Assembly (NCBI GenBank): GCA_003427395.1
Contig: BFEA01000001.1
Coordinates: forward strand, 3,871-41,373
DNA from: Chara braunii
Taxonomy: Eukaryota; Streptophyta; Charophyceae; Charales; Characeae
Length of the DNA stretch: 37,503 bases
Direction of reading: 5' to 3'
Position 1 is the stretch's first letter. The number at the start of each line of letters is the position of its first letter. This document shows, in pieces, positions 8,948 to 18,147 of the stretch. A program made the translations under genes and the position numbers. The notes beneath the pieces were generated by a model. It was not told where the DNA came from. It worked only from the letters and a program-made list of their open reading frames with translations, and searched no databases.

Positions 8948-9682
8948 CTCTGACTTATCTTCCCACGTCGTTAACTTTTCAGTACTCTATCCACTCCAGT
9001 TTTGCCAATTCAGCTCGTCGACGTTGCGGCTCTTCCTCGACGACATTCCGGACTTCTCATCATGAATGTCATCGGCAGCTTCACGACCGTCGTCACGATC
9101 AGCTTTGCCTACTTCAGAAGTCGTCACTCTCTTACCACCTTACCCTGTACAGTACTCGGGTTGTGTCGCATGATGGTATCCCCTTGCCGGGTTCCTCTGA
9201 GTTGGGCTCTCCCTTGGTATACCCATAGGCATCGGGATCGTAGCGTTGCTCTGACTTCCCAACTTACGGATCCAGCTCCGACTTCCCCCACCTTAGGAGT
9301 CATTTGCATGATTCCCTTACCCATCACTTTTTCTACCTTCTACCGTCCCTCACGCCCTAGTTAGGCAGCCTTGCATGCTTCATCTAGGTGCGTCCGGTAT
9401 ACCAGGCTCCCTTATTTCCTTGCATGGTTGACCCTCCATAGCGGTTACCACTTTAGTCGAGCATTACCCGCCCTTATGGTCTATCTGCTAGGGTCATTAG
9501 TTTTTTTCGTTCCTAGTTCCCTACCCTCATTGAGCCTGATGGCATGTATCCCCCTACCATTATGTGTGGATGCCCTTAGGAGTTTATTGACCCCTAGGCA
9601 GCATTCGCCATCCTCAGAGACCATCCCACCCTGTGGTTTACGACACACTTCTCATGTGGCATATGGTTGTCTTGTTGTTGCT
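8948..9682. other. 3' untranslated part of the LTR element
   Basis: C/T-rich DNA after the pol stop. The open frames (for example 9002-9364) show no recognisable domain and overlap one another in different frames. Confidence 0.5.
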
Positions 9683-9867
9683 TTGTTGCTCTCAGACTGA
9701 GGCTACTGCCTCTAACATTTCTAGGATTTAGTTGTTTTTGCTTTTGCTGTTCTTAAGACTTATACACTTGTCAGTTGTTTCCAGACTTAGGCTAATGCCT
9801 CCAACATTTTTTTTTTTTTTTTTTAATAGTCTATTGTTTTTTTTTTCTTAAGTCTAGGTTGTGTAGC
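9683..9867 (+). repeat. tandem 3'-UTR unit (about 90 bp), two copies
   Basis: Units beginning CAGACTGAGGCTACTGCCTC (about 9693) and CAGACTTAGGCTAATGCCTC (about 9782) share ACATTT, GATTTAGTTG and CTTAAGACTTATAC-type blocks. A further copy is at about 11400-11500, so the block in between (about 9868-11395) looks like inserted DNA that split a tandem array. Confidence 0.65.
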
Positions 9868-10094
9868 ACACCGAACATGTTCGAAGCTTTTCCGAACGTC
9901 CGAACATGTTCGGGTGTTCGACCGAACGCCACCCGAACGTGTTCGGCCGAACATATTAAAAAAAAAAAAAAAAAAAAATATTTTTGTTTTTTGATTTTTA
10001 ATTCAAGTTTGGTTACAAATTTGACCATATCTCCAAGGGAGCTGTTGTTTGTATTATTATTTTACATAACATATATTATTTTCAGAGTTTTTGG

Positions 10095-10134
<40 letters not shown>

Positions 10135-10215
10135 TTCGGAGAGTTTCAGCGCTCGTTCAGGTTCGGTCACCGAACCCGAACACGATGCTACGCAGAGTCC
10201 AGGGTGTTGTAGAGG
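9868..10215. mobile_element. GAACG-cluster miniature element (third candidate of the hAT-like type)
   Basis: The left block is dense in CGAACATGTTCG, CCGAACG and GAACGTGTTCGG motifs (9871-9953) and is followed by an A-run (9958-9978). A body of about 120 bp, a T-run of about 33 (10101-10133) and a right block with GTTCGG/CCGAAC motifs (10134-10186) complete it. The pattern matches the elements at 14288-15165 and 15841-16569. Possible but imperfect ends are CACACCGAAC (after TTGTGTAG) and a GTCCAGGGTG end (before TTGTAGAG). These would give only a 6-of-8 target duplication, so the boundaries are tentative. Confidence 0.4.
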
Positions 10216-10464
10216 CCATTCAATATGTGCACAGTGATCACCTGGAACTGCGAGNNNNNNNNNNNNNNNNNNNNNNNNNNNNNNNNNNNNNNNNNNNNNN
10301 NNNNNNNNNNNNNNNNNNNNNNNNNNNNNNNNNNNNNNNCGTCCCAATCACGTCTGTCCCGAACGTTCGGGTTCGGTCACCGAACCCGAACACGATGCTA
10401 CGCAGAGTCCAGGGTGTTGTAGAGGCCATTCAATGTGTGCACAGTGATCACCTGGAACTGTGAG
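10160..10464. repeat. 95-bp duplication flanking the gap
   Basis: The segment from GGTTCGGTCACCGAACCC to CACCTGGAACTG appears at 10160-10254 and 10370-10464 with about two differences. It is either a true tandem copy or one locus represented twice across a mis-sized gap. Confidence 0.9.
10255..10339. other. assembly gap (85 N)
   Basis: A run of undetermined bases. The DNA immediately left (10160-10254) and right (10370-10464) is nearly the same sequence. Confidence 0.99.
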
Positions 10465-11035
10465 TTGCGGGTGTCCTGGAATATGAGACCACGTCCCACT
10501 CATGTCAATACTCCTGGCGCACCCCCTATCCCACTATTCTACCTCAGTGTGACCAACACTCAGGACCATTGCCCTACCAACGGGCAGGCAACTTGGACTG
10601 AACAGCAGTGATAGGCACCAGGGCTGAAAGATTGCCCAGCCCTGGTGGAAGCGGAATCGGACGAACCTTGTCGAACGAGAACTTCGGACGTCAGGCCCAG
10701 ACAATGAACTACAGGCCCCATATATATATAGCCACCAGACAGTTCACCAGATAGTTCTATCTGAATGTCAGTAGGAACTACATCCAATGGCACCCTATCC
10801 AACCTACCTGAACCTGCTGCAGGCACTAGACCCCACCAGTGACTAGCTCCCCAGCCTGTTTTTTGTGTATATATTCTGTGAATTTGTATAGACAGTATCA
10901 TGTGTGGAAACTTGTGTATATAACCTGTAAGCAATATATAATTCGCAAGTCATGTGTGTATGCCCGAAAGCTATGTGTACTCTGTGAATCATGTATCGAG
11001 GAGAGAACGGGCCAGCTAGACAAAGACTCCCCCCC
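10465..11035. other. unassigned DNA within the LTR element's 3' region
   Basis: Contains a CTCCTGGCGCACCCCC block at 10511 related to 4661, a TATATATATA stretch at 10721-10730, and no recognisable gene. It is probably part of a nested insertion. Confidence 0.4.
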
Positions 11036-11105
11036 AAGGACCGAACCAAGCTTGAACCCGTGACATTGTAACATGTAATCCAAGACTCTACTGTATGACC
11101 AATGA
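11036..11105 (-). repeat. tRNA-like sequence, minus strand
   Basis: On the minus strand, TGGTCATACAGTAGAGTC (A box-like, about 11084-11101) precedes GGGTTCAAGCTT (B box-like, 11048-11059) at tRNA-like spacing. Stems are imperfect, so a SINE head is preferred. Confidence 0.45.
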
Positions 11106-11307
11106 TTGTGTAATATGCCAGACTGGGGAGAACATCAGAACACCCGAGACCAACACCCAAAGCAAACCCTGTGAAACCCACAACCAACATACAACACCGT
11201 GGACTGCCCTTGGGTGGTGCGCAGACAGTGTCTCTAATAGTATCATGCGTCAGCCCAAGGGGATGTGCGTCCAGCCGTGCGTCAATCTAACGCCCTGCCG
11301 GTGTCCA

Positions 11308-11404
11308 TGCGCAAGGCTGCGTGGTTTTGAACCCGCAACCTTATACGGTTATACCACAATGCGCATTTCCAACCGGTGCTCTAACCACTGAGCTATATCA
11401 ACTG
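11308..11404 (-). repeat. tRNA-like sequence with a canonical A box, minus strand
   Basis: The minus strand reads TAGCTCAGTGGTTAGAGCA (11377-11395), a textbook internal promoter A box and D arm. GGTTCAAAACC (11322-11332) follows as B box. The T stem has mismatches and the acceptor stem does not close, and the A-to-B spacing is longer than in a simple tRNA. A tRNA-derived SINE or tRNA pseudogene fits best. Confidence 0.6.
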
Positions 11405-11500
11405 GATTGCCTCCCATATTTTAAGATTTAGTTGTCATTACTTTTTGTTTTCCTAGGACATGTATACTAGTTAGTTGCTCCTGCTTTCACTTAGGCTGTT
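11400..11500 (+). repeat. tandem 3'-UTR unit, third copy
   Basis: GGATTGCCTCCCATATTTTAAGATTTAGTTG and the following CCTAGGACATGTATACTAG align with the units at 9683-9867, resuming the array after the inserted block. Confidence 0.55.
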
Positions 11501-11674
11501 AGTTGTGACATTGCTGCTTTTGTGACATTTTCTATCATAGGTTGCATCTCATGGACTCAGCATGGAGCTTGCTCCGCATCCTAAACTACTCGGGTTTTCT
11601 TTTTCTTTGGTAGAGTTCCGCTTTTTGGCGGAAGCGTGCTTGTATCTAGGCAATCTATCACAGTCCGAGGATCC

Positions 11675-11978
11675 TGTAGTGGACCTCTGGTTGACCTGTG
11701 AGACCAGCCCCTTGGCTTGTTTTCACAGGCTTGTGTTGTATTCGGGGTAGTCCAGTCCAGGCCGGTACCTTTGTCGGTTCCAGCCAGTCCAGTCCAGTCA
11801 GTCCGCTGGGGTATACCCCAGCCAGAGTCTGTATTTCGGATCATTTTGCATTCGCACAATTTGGAGTACGTGCGTTGGAGTCTCGCGTGGGAGCTGTGTT
11901 ATGCCATCTTGCTCCACTCTCATCCTTCATCTCCATCTCTATCCCAGGCGGAGCACCACACCTGGTGGGTCCGCCACA
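11675..11978 (+). repeat. 3' LTR
   Basis: Starts TGTAGTGGACC and ends GGTCCGCCACA, with about 92% identity to 5222-5524. It contains the same 16-bp palindrome at 11806-11821. No strong polypurine tract precedes it; CCGAGGATCC is the nearest purine-rich stretch. Confidence 0.95.
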
Positions 11979-11983
11979 CCTGC
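11979..11983. repeat. 5-bp target-site duplication, right copy
   Basis: CCTGC, identical to 5217-5221. Confidence 0.9.
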
Positions 11984-12165
11984 CCACCATAGGGCTGCCA
12001 CAGTATCCTCACGCACCCAAACTCTCTCCGTCCCGAGAGAAAGAGTAGCACCCATCCCACATCAACTCTCCGGGAGGAAAGGCACACGTTTCCACCCAAA
12101 TCCGTCCAGAGATCATCCTTAGCTGATATGACAAACAATATAGTATATAGACATGATGAGGTATT

Positions 12166-13028
12166 TGATTTGATGCAACTATGGAAAGACCTTTCATAGT
12201 TGAAACCGATGTTGGACCAACCACCTTGGGAGGTGTCTTGATTCAGACAGACAGTAGCGGGAACTTGAAGGAAAGACCTTTGAGATTCGAAAGTTGAACG
12301 CTCAATTCAACGGAACGGAACTACTCACAGTTCAAAAGGGAAGCCTTGGCAGTCCTGCACTGCCTAAGAATTTTTAGGCATTACCTTTTTGGAAGGAGGT
12401 TTATCCTCAGAATTGACCCAATGACGCTCATGTATTCTCTCAAGAATTTTTCGCCATCAGACCCGACCATAGCCAGTGACTTACCTATATATGGATGTTT
12501 GATTTTCAGTTGGAACGTATCTTAGGAAACAGGAATAAGGTTGATGACATGAGTAGAATTGAATGGGGAGATAGAGCAGGGTCAGAACAGGAGACACCTC
12601 TGGTAGACGGATTTTTGGAAGAAGGGGATGATATGCGTACTCATGTTAACTGTTGGACTATGTTCGTTGAAAGTAAGGCAATGAGGAGAGGAAATCCGAT
12701 GTGGCATCCGCCTCCTGAGTTTATGAGGAAACTTGCCTTGATACTTACGCCGATAGTAGAGGAGGACTCATGGGGAGAAATAAATGCGGAATGGATAATG
12801 AAGTTGGCCTTAGCTGAGAACTATAGAGTGATCGATGAACCACGAACGGTCGAGGAAGGAGTCCGACAAGCAGACGAACAAGTAGCCATGATGGGTAGAA
12901 TGTACTACTTGACGAATTCTCTCTTACAAGTCCAATCGAATGATGAGGGGAATATGACGAGAGCTGATAAAATAATAATTGGGGATGATTATGAATTTGA
13001 TGAGGAGAAAGAGGAGGAATTTGAGTAG
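12166..13028 (+). pseudogene. pol: Ty3/gypsy RNase H remnant and connection region
   Basis: The frame from 12166 reads RPFIVETDVGPTTLGGVLIQ, then NSTERNYSQFKREALAVLHC and FGRRFILRIDPMTLMY. This is the RNase H domain of a Ty3/gypsy polyprotein with its first Asp, the Glu in KREALA and the Asp in RIDP. A stop lies at 12295 (TGA, probably from CGA). A one-base shift near 12475 moves the frame to FDFQLERILGNRNKVDDMSR, the end of RNase H with its last Asp. The open frame 12495-13028 continues into an acidic, charged connector (to EEKEEEFE). No reverse transcriptase is found upstream, where homology begins abruptly about 190 bp after the 3' LTR of the neighbouring element. It belongs to a different lineage from the 5222-11978 element. 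Confidence 0.9.
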
Positions 13029-13125
13029 GGAAAAATTTCAGAAGATTTCCGAAGGGAGTAGTATGATGGGTTCTACCTAGAAAATGGGGTTGCTCCTTTC
13101 AGGAGACAAAAAAAAGAGAGAAGTT

Positions 13126-14204
13126 AATGAGAAGACTCTTCGGATGCGGGATTATTATGTAGTAAGAGGTGATCATTTATTCATAGGAGATAAGAGGGGG
13201 CCGTCGCGGTGAGTGGTATGCGGAAAGAGTCGTCAGATTGATGTCATAGCTGCGCTTCATGACGGGATAGTTGGGGGAATATAAGGAGCCTCTGCATCCC
13301 AGGTACATCAAAGATGTGGGGGCAGTTGTTCATTTGGACCTATTGACCATGCTGCAGGGGGTTCGGCGGATATAATTATATATTTGACTTCAGGGACAAC
13401 CTTACCGGATTTGTCGATGGCAAGGCCATTAGGAACAAAACTGGGATGACGCTGGCGGAGTGCATTAAGGGATACTACCTCAGGTATCCGTTCGTATTGG
13501 AATTCACAATGGATAGGGAGTCTGAGTTTACGTGTGGGGAGGTGAAAGAACTGTTAAAACAACTGGGAGTAGTAGGTAACTACACGACTCGGGCTCACCC
13601 ACAGGCAAATACGCCAATTGAAAGAGGTCATAGTACAATTACAAACTTGCTAGCCAAGTGGACCAATGGGAAGCCGGATCTCTGGCCAAAATTTTCGAGG
13701 ACGGTATTCTTTGTGAAAAATGTCACTGTCAAGAGGACGATGGGGTATGCACCTGCGACCCTCTGGTATGGTCGGCACGCCACGTTCCCAGTAGAGAGCT
13801 TTCTAAAGACGTGGCGCAGACAAAACTTTGAGAACGACCAGACATTTGAAGAATTATTAGACCTTAGGGCGAGACAAATCAGCGCCACAGAGGAAAAAAT
13901 CCAGGAAGCAGCCACGAGGGTGGCAGACAGTCGTGGAAAGGACAAGGAAAGATAGGACAAACTCCCCAGAGTGAGGATGGAACCACTACAAGTTGGGGAT
14001 GCCGTGCTACTCGATGGTTTTTCCCTGGAAAAGCAGTGGTCACGAAAATTGGACAAACGATGACTAGGACCTTTCAGGGTCAGACGACAAGGTCTCCATA
14101 GGGTCTATGAGTTGGAAGAAATGGACGGGACTCCAAGGAAAGACCGGGTTTCAGGGTCCAAACTGAAGAAATTCGAGATCAGAGAAGAGGTGAGCACTAG
14201 TTAA
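13126..14204 (+). pseudogene. pol: Ty3/gypsy integrase remnant
   Basis: The first part (MRDYYVVRGDHLFIGDKRGP, CGKSRQIDVIAALHDG) is the N-terminal region. The His-Cys zinc-binding segment is then largely missing, with a jump near 13280 to EPLHPRYIKD-like coding. The catalytic core follows: VVHLDLLTM carries the first Asp, FTMDRESEFTCGEVKE the second and TPIERGHSTI the Glu, so all three acidic residues are present. A one-base shift lies near 13370. The long open stretch 13446-13955 ends at a TAG. The same frame continues with one more TGA (14061, where Trp is expected before LGPF) through the C-terminal domain to the stop at 14202-14204. No chromodomain is seen. Confidence 0.93.
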
Positions 14205-14227
14205 TAAACGAACTTAAGTAAGCAAGT

Positions 14228-14287
14228 GTACGCATATATGTGTATATATATATACATACATGTATATATCGTATATATAGCTATATA
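14228..14287. repeat. TA-rich microsatellite
   Basis: An imperfect (TA)n tract that continues on the far side of the inserted element at 15166-15190. It was therefore the insertion target. It lies between the pol stop and the gag-like start. Confidence 0.85.
14280..14287. repeat. 8-bp target-site duplication, left
   Basis: GCTATATA here and at 15166-15173 exactly flank the CAGGG-ended element. Confidence 0.88.
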
Positions 14288-14390
14288 CAGGGCAACCGGC
14301 GTTCGGGACGGGACGAACGCCCGAACCCGAACGCCCGAACGTATGGGACCCCTTGGGGATGCGTTCGGCCGTTCGGGCCGAACGCGGACC

Positions 14391-14450
<60 letters not shown>

Positions 14451-15165
14451 ATGGGGAAAAAAAAAATAAAAAAAAATTACCTAAAAAATAAAAAAAAAAT
14501 ATAAACACAAAAAAAAAAAAAAAAAAAAACAAGGTCATCAAAAAAATCTGAAAAAAAAAATGTTATGGAGACAAATAAATTAAACAAGATTTGCCTGAGC
14601 ATTACATCCGAATTACTTACCAAATTTGAAATAAAAATAAAATACGGAAAACAAATACTAATAATAAAAATAAATAAAAATAAAAAGAGAATTAAATTTA
14701 GTGAGTGCACGAACATGTTTTCGACACCTCCATCTTTGGCGATTTTTCTTTTTTTTTTTGGCATAGCTAAATACCCTGAAAATTTACAGATGTGTACTTC
14801 ACATAGTACAAAACCCACTAAAAAGTTTCAAAAAATAATAAAATTGTTTAGACCCCGAACTAAAGTGAAAACAAAAAGTAAAAAGTGAAAAAATACGTGG
14901 GCGAGCACGTTTTGACACCGCAATCTTTGGCGATTTTTAATTCTTATTTGGCTTAGCCAAATGACTTGCAAATTTACAGGCACTTACCTCACGTCATAGA
15001 GAACTCACAAAACAAAACGCAGAAAAAACTACTTATTTTTAGGCCCCGAAATAATTTTTGGCGGGGGCCGAACGTCGTCGGGTTTGGACCCCGTACCGGA
15101 CCACAAACGCCCGTACGTACGGAGGTCTGCCCGGGGACCTCCGTACGTACGGGCTGGTGACCCTG
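14288..15165. mobile_element. non-autonomous hAT-like DNA element 1
   Basis: 878 bp with terminal inverted repeats CAGGGCAACCGGC and (reverse complement of the right end) CAGGGTCACCAGC, 10 of 13 matching. It is flanked by a perfect 8-bp duplication GCTATATA. CAGGG-type ends plus 8-bp duplications are the hAT signature. The left end carries many GAACG/CGTTC motifs (14298-14391) followed by an A-run of about 57. The right end has a perfect 18-bp hairpin (15110-15127 with 15136-15153). The body contains two direct units of about 196 bp (from 14701 and 14898), each with CATCTTTGGCGATTTTT or a close variant. No transposase is encoded, so a trans-acting hAT transposase is presumed. The body is homologous to element 2 at 15841-16569. 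Confidence 0.88.
15110..15153. repeat. perfect 18-bp hairpin in the right end of element 1
   Basis: CCCGTACGTACGGAGGTC pairs perfectly with its inverted copy across an 8-nt loop. The GTACGTAC core is itself palindromic. It lies just inside the right terminal repeat. Confidence 0.92.
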
Positions 15166-15173
15166 GCTATATA
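15166..15173. repeat. 8-bp target-site duplication, right
   Basis: GCTATATA, identical to 14280-14287. Confidence 0.88.
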
Positions 15174-15832
15174 CATATATATACATATATGAGTACAGGT
15201 GAAGGATATCTTGTCAAGTTTATGTTGATGATGTGAAATGTTGCCTTGATGATGATGACTGATCCTTGTACCTGTCATTGCTCCCTCTTTGTGTGCAGGC
15301 GTGACCCTTGAGGAGAAGTGGTCATGGCCCAAAGAGAAAGGATGACAGGTCCCTGTGGACCAACCTTGAGAAAAGGGAGGGCAGAGGAGGGATCAGAAAG
15401 TCTCAAGGAGCCTAAAAGAGCTACCAGTCTACAGGCCAGGGGATAATCTGCGTATATTCTTGAGGGACTTCGAGGATATGCCTTAAGAAGAGAGTGGGAG
15501 GACAAAACAAAGTTATCGATGGTGACTGGAAGTGGGGATTGCAAAAAAAAGATTGAAAAATTGGCAGCAGATTGTTTGATGTGGAAAACTTGCGTAGTCA
15601 AGCTATGACAGTTTTTTGGAACTTTTTCCAGGGATGAGATTGAGGATGATTTAACATTTGATGGGACAAACCTGAATGACTTTGTCGACAGCCTACAACT
15701 ATCTGCAGAGAAAGGTGGCTGGAATGATGAGGAAAAAAAGAAGAGGTTGGTAGAAAGGACAGAGAAAAGTGAGAGTGAGGAAGTGAAAAGGATTGTGGAA
15801 GAGGCTTGCACTTGGTAGGGGATACTGATAAA

Positions 15833-15840
15833 GCTGCAGA
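15833..15840. repeat. 8-bp target-site duplication of element 2, left
   Basis: GCTGCAGA here and at 16570-16577 exactly flank the CTATG-ended element. Confidence 0.9.
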
Positions 15841-16569
15841 CTATGAAACCGCGCGTTCATTGAACGTGGGTTTTCCGTTCAGAAACTGAACGGAATAAAC
15901 GCACCTGCAATGAACGTGACCGAACACGGAGTTCAACTCCGCGGGAAAAAAAAAAAAAAACTCAAACAATTCCGAAAAAAAACTATGTTATGAAGAAAAC
16001 TAAAATAAACAACATTTGCCTGAGCATTAAATCCAAATTTGTTACCAAATTGAAAATAAAAATAGAAAACAGAAAATAGAAAAAAGTAAAAAGAGAATTG
16101 AAATTAGTGAGTGCGCGAGTACGTTTGTGACACCGCCATCTTTGGCGATTTTTTATTGTTTTTGGGCAGAGTCAAATGCCCTACAATTTTACAGATGTGT
16201 ACTTCACATTATACAAAACTCATGAAAGAAGTGTAAAAAAATAATATATTGTTTTAAATGGTGAAATAAAGTGAAAACAGAAAATAAAAAGTAAAAAAAT
16301 AAGTGCGCAAACACGATTTGACACCTCCATCTTTAGCGATTTTTTTTTTTTTTTTTTGCCTGAGCAAAATGACTCCAAAATTAACAGGCATGTACCCCAC
16401 ATCATAAAGAACTCATAAAAANAAAATCAGAAAAAACAAATAATTTTTAGGTATCGAAAAAAAAATAAAAAAATTGAACGCCGTCCAATTTTGAACGCGA
16501 ATTTAAATCCGCGTTCAAACGCACATTTGAACGCGAACGCGCGTTCACGGCGTTCAAATGGTTACATAG
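15841..16569. mobile_element. non-autonomous hAT-like DNA element 2, inserted in gag
   Basis: 729 bp with terminal inverted repeats CTATGAAACC and CTATGTAACC (9 of 10) and a perfect 8-bp duplication GCTGCAGA. Both ends are crowded with GTTCA/TGAAC/GAACG palindromes: CCGTTCAGAAACTGAACGG on the left (15878-15896), TTTGAACGCGAACGCGCGTTC on the right. The body (about 15982-16455) is homologous to that of element 1 and has the same two direct units (from 16108 and 16302, period about 194 bp) with CATCTTTGGCGATTTTT or a variant. The extreme ends and palindrome sequences differ clearly from element 1. One unresolved base lies at 16422. No transposase is encoded. Confidence 0.9.
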
Positions 16570-16577
16570 GCTGCAGA
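16570..16577. repeat. 8-bp target-site duplication of element 2, right
   Basis: GCTGCAGA, identical to 15833-15840. Confidence 0.9.
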
Positions 16578-18105
16578 TGGCATACACCCAGCTGAGGCAA
16601 GACCAGACTAAAAAGGAAATACTACAAGAGAAGGGGTTGTGGATTGGAAGAGAGAAAAATGAATTACAGAGAAATACTCAGGAAGAAGGGGACGAAGAAG
16701 AAATACCCTTGAGGAATTTGAGAAGCAAGCCTATGACTTTTCTCAAGGACAGGAAAAGAGGAGGGGATCAAGCAGTGGAAAAGGAGGAGAAGGTAAAGAA
16801 GGAGGCAACAATGGAGCAGGAGAAAGACCAAGGGGTGAGTGAGGCACCAAGGACAACGAGGACTGAAGTGAGAAAACCAGTTGAGGATGGCAGGAAAAGA
16901 GTTGAGATAAGAGGAAGAGAGAAGAAGGGGGGATCAAGAAAGGATATGGAAGTGGAAGAAGAAAAGGAGGAAGAGATAAGAGTGGAATGTGAAGGGTCAT
17001 CCCAGAAAAAAGAGAAAGCAAAGGAAGGACAAATAAGCAAAGGGGAAAGAGCTCAAAGGGAAAAGTGGAAGAAAAGTGGAGAGACTATGTGATCAAGATG
17101 CTCCAACACGATGATCTGCCTGTGAACTCTTCTTGGGATGTAAGGTTTGAGAGGATGCTGCTCTCAGAGCTGGTGGTAAGTTTCAAGCACTCCACCAACA
17201 TGCACAAATTGATGGGACTGCATGAGATGTTGGATGCGAAGTACACCAAACTTTTTGAGGAGTATGCGGAAGTGGCAAGGAAACTGGGGGAGATGGAGGG
17301 AGGAAGAGATGAGAAGGAGACTGACGAGGATTTGAGTGCGTTGGGAAAAGGGCTTCAGTCAGAGCTCAAAGAAAGTACTGAGCTCTTCACCCAAGGATTT
17401 TTGGATTATATCCCTGGGCTTTTGAGAGAAAGAAGCAGGTTGAGGAAAAAGGGGGAAGAAAGGGATGCCCAGGTAGCAAGTTTGACAGAGGGTTTGAAAG
17501 GGGTGAAGAAGGAAATGGAAGACTTGAAGAAAGGGAAGGAAGAATTGTTAAAACAGGTAAGTGCATTGGAGGTTTCCCTGGCCCAGAAGAGCAAGGAGTT
17601 GGAAGATGAAGTGGCAGAGAGGGAGAAGATAGAGAAGAAAGTTGAGGGTTTGTGTTCAGGAATCAGTAAGCAGGGGGAAGATTTAGAACAAGAGATTATA
17701 GAAAGGGAAAAGACGAGTCAGATGTGGGAAAAGAGATGGGATGAGATACTGAAAGGGATGGAAGAGCTCAAACTGAGCCACCAGGAGAAAGAGAAGAAGA
17801 CCACAAGAGTGACAGCAAGAGAAAGGAAGGATCCTCTGTCAAGAAAGGAAGAGGAAAGGAAGGGTGAGCAGACTGAGGTTGGAAAGGGAATAACCTCCAG
17901 CAAGAGTCCACAAGAAGAGCCAAGGATTGAAGGGTCTCCTGCCTCAGAGGAAGAAAAAAGTAAATGTTTGGCTTTGCCTCGGCAGGGGGGCATCAAAAGG
18001 AATGGGCAACCCGGAGTGGAATCATCAGAAGGGGCTGGGAGTCAGACAGAGACTTAAGCCCGGCCTCACGAAAAGAAGGTCAGGTACAACAAGGCCAGAA
18101 GTAAG

Positions 18106-18147
18106 TGTTTCTTTTGCACAAAAGAAGGACACTCCAGGGACGACTAT
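18106..18147 (+). other. zinc-knuckle coding segment (CX2CX4HX4Y)
   Basis: CFFCTKEGHSRDDY fits the retroviral-type CCHC spacing exactly, but the last ligand is Tyr (TAT), one G-to-A change from Cys (TGT). It is in frame with the preceding coiled-coil ORF across the TAA at 18055. Confidence 0.85.

Larger units (their letters stand above)
5222..11978 (+). mobile_element. Ty3/gypsy LTR retrotransposon, internally deleted
   Basis: A 6.76-kb element bounded by two LTRs of 303 and 304 bp with an identical 5-bp target duplication. A PBS follows the 5' LTR. The interior has a long pyrimidine-rich leader, a gag N-terminal remnant, an integrase C-terminus and a long 3' region with nested repeats. Protease, reverse transcriptase and RNase H are missing, so the copy is non-autonomous. 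About 25 LTR differences (near 92% identity by eye, mostly transitions) suggest it is not recent. It sits just upstream of an unrelated pol fragment. It was classed as Ty3/gypsy from the integrase GPY-like and chromodomain remnants and the PBS. Confidence 0.93.

Noticed and set aside
11308-11404. functional tRNA gene on the minus strand
   Set aside because: The A box is canonical, but the T stem has mismatches, the acceptor arms do not pair and the A-to-B spacing is too long.
11600-11674. polypurine tract before the 3' LTR
   Set aside because: Only a weak CCGAGGATCC stretch precedes the LTR, with no run of purines long enough to call.
13628-14056. 142-codon minus-strand open frame
   Set aside because: Antisense to the integrase core.
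14187-15300. spliced pol-gag fusion protein
   Set aside because: Joining the plausible donor and acceptor puts TGA right after the junction. The splice signals are noted as a finding but the fusion is not supported.
15275-15811. 178-codon minus-strand open frame
   Set aside because: It is a mirror of the gag coding strand, Ser/Phe-rich, and antisense to a better-supported gene.
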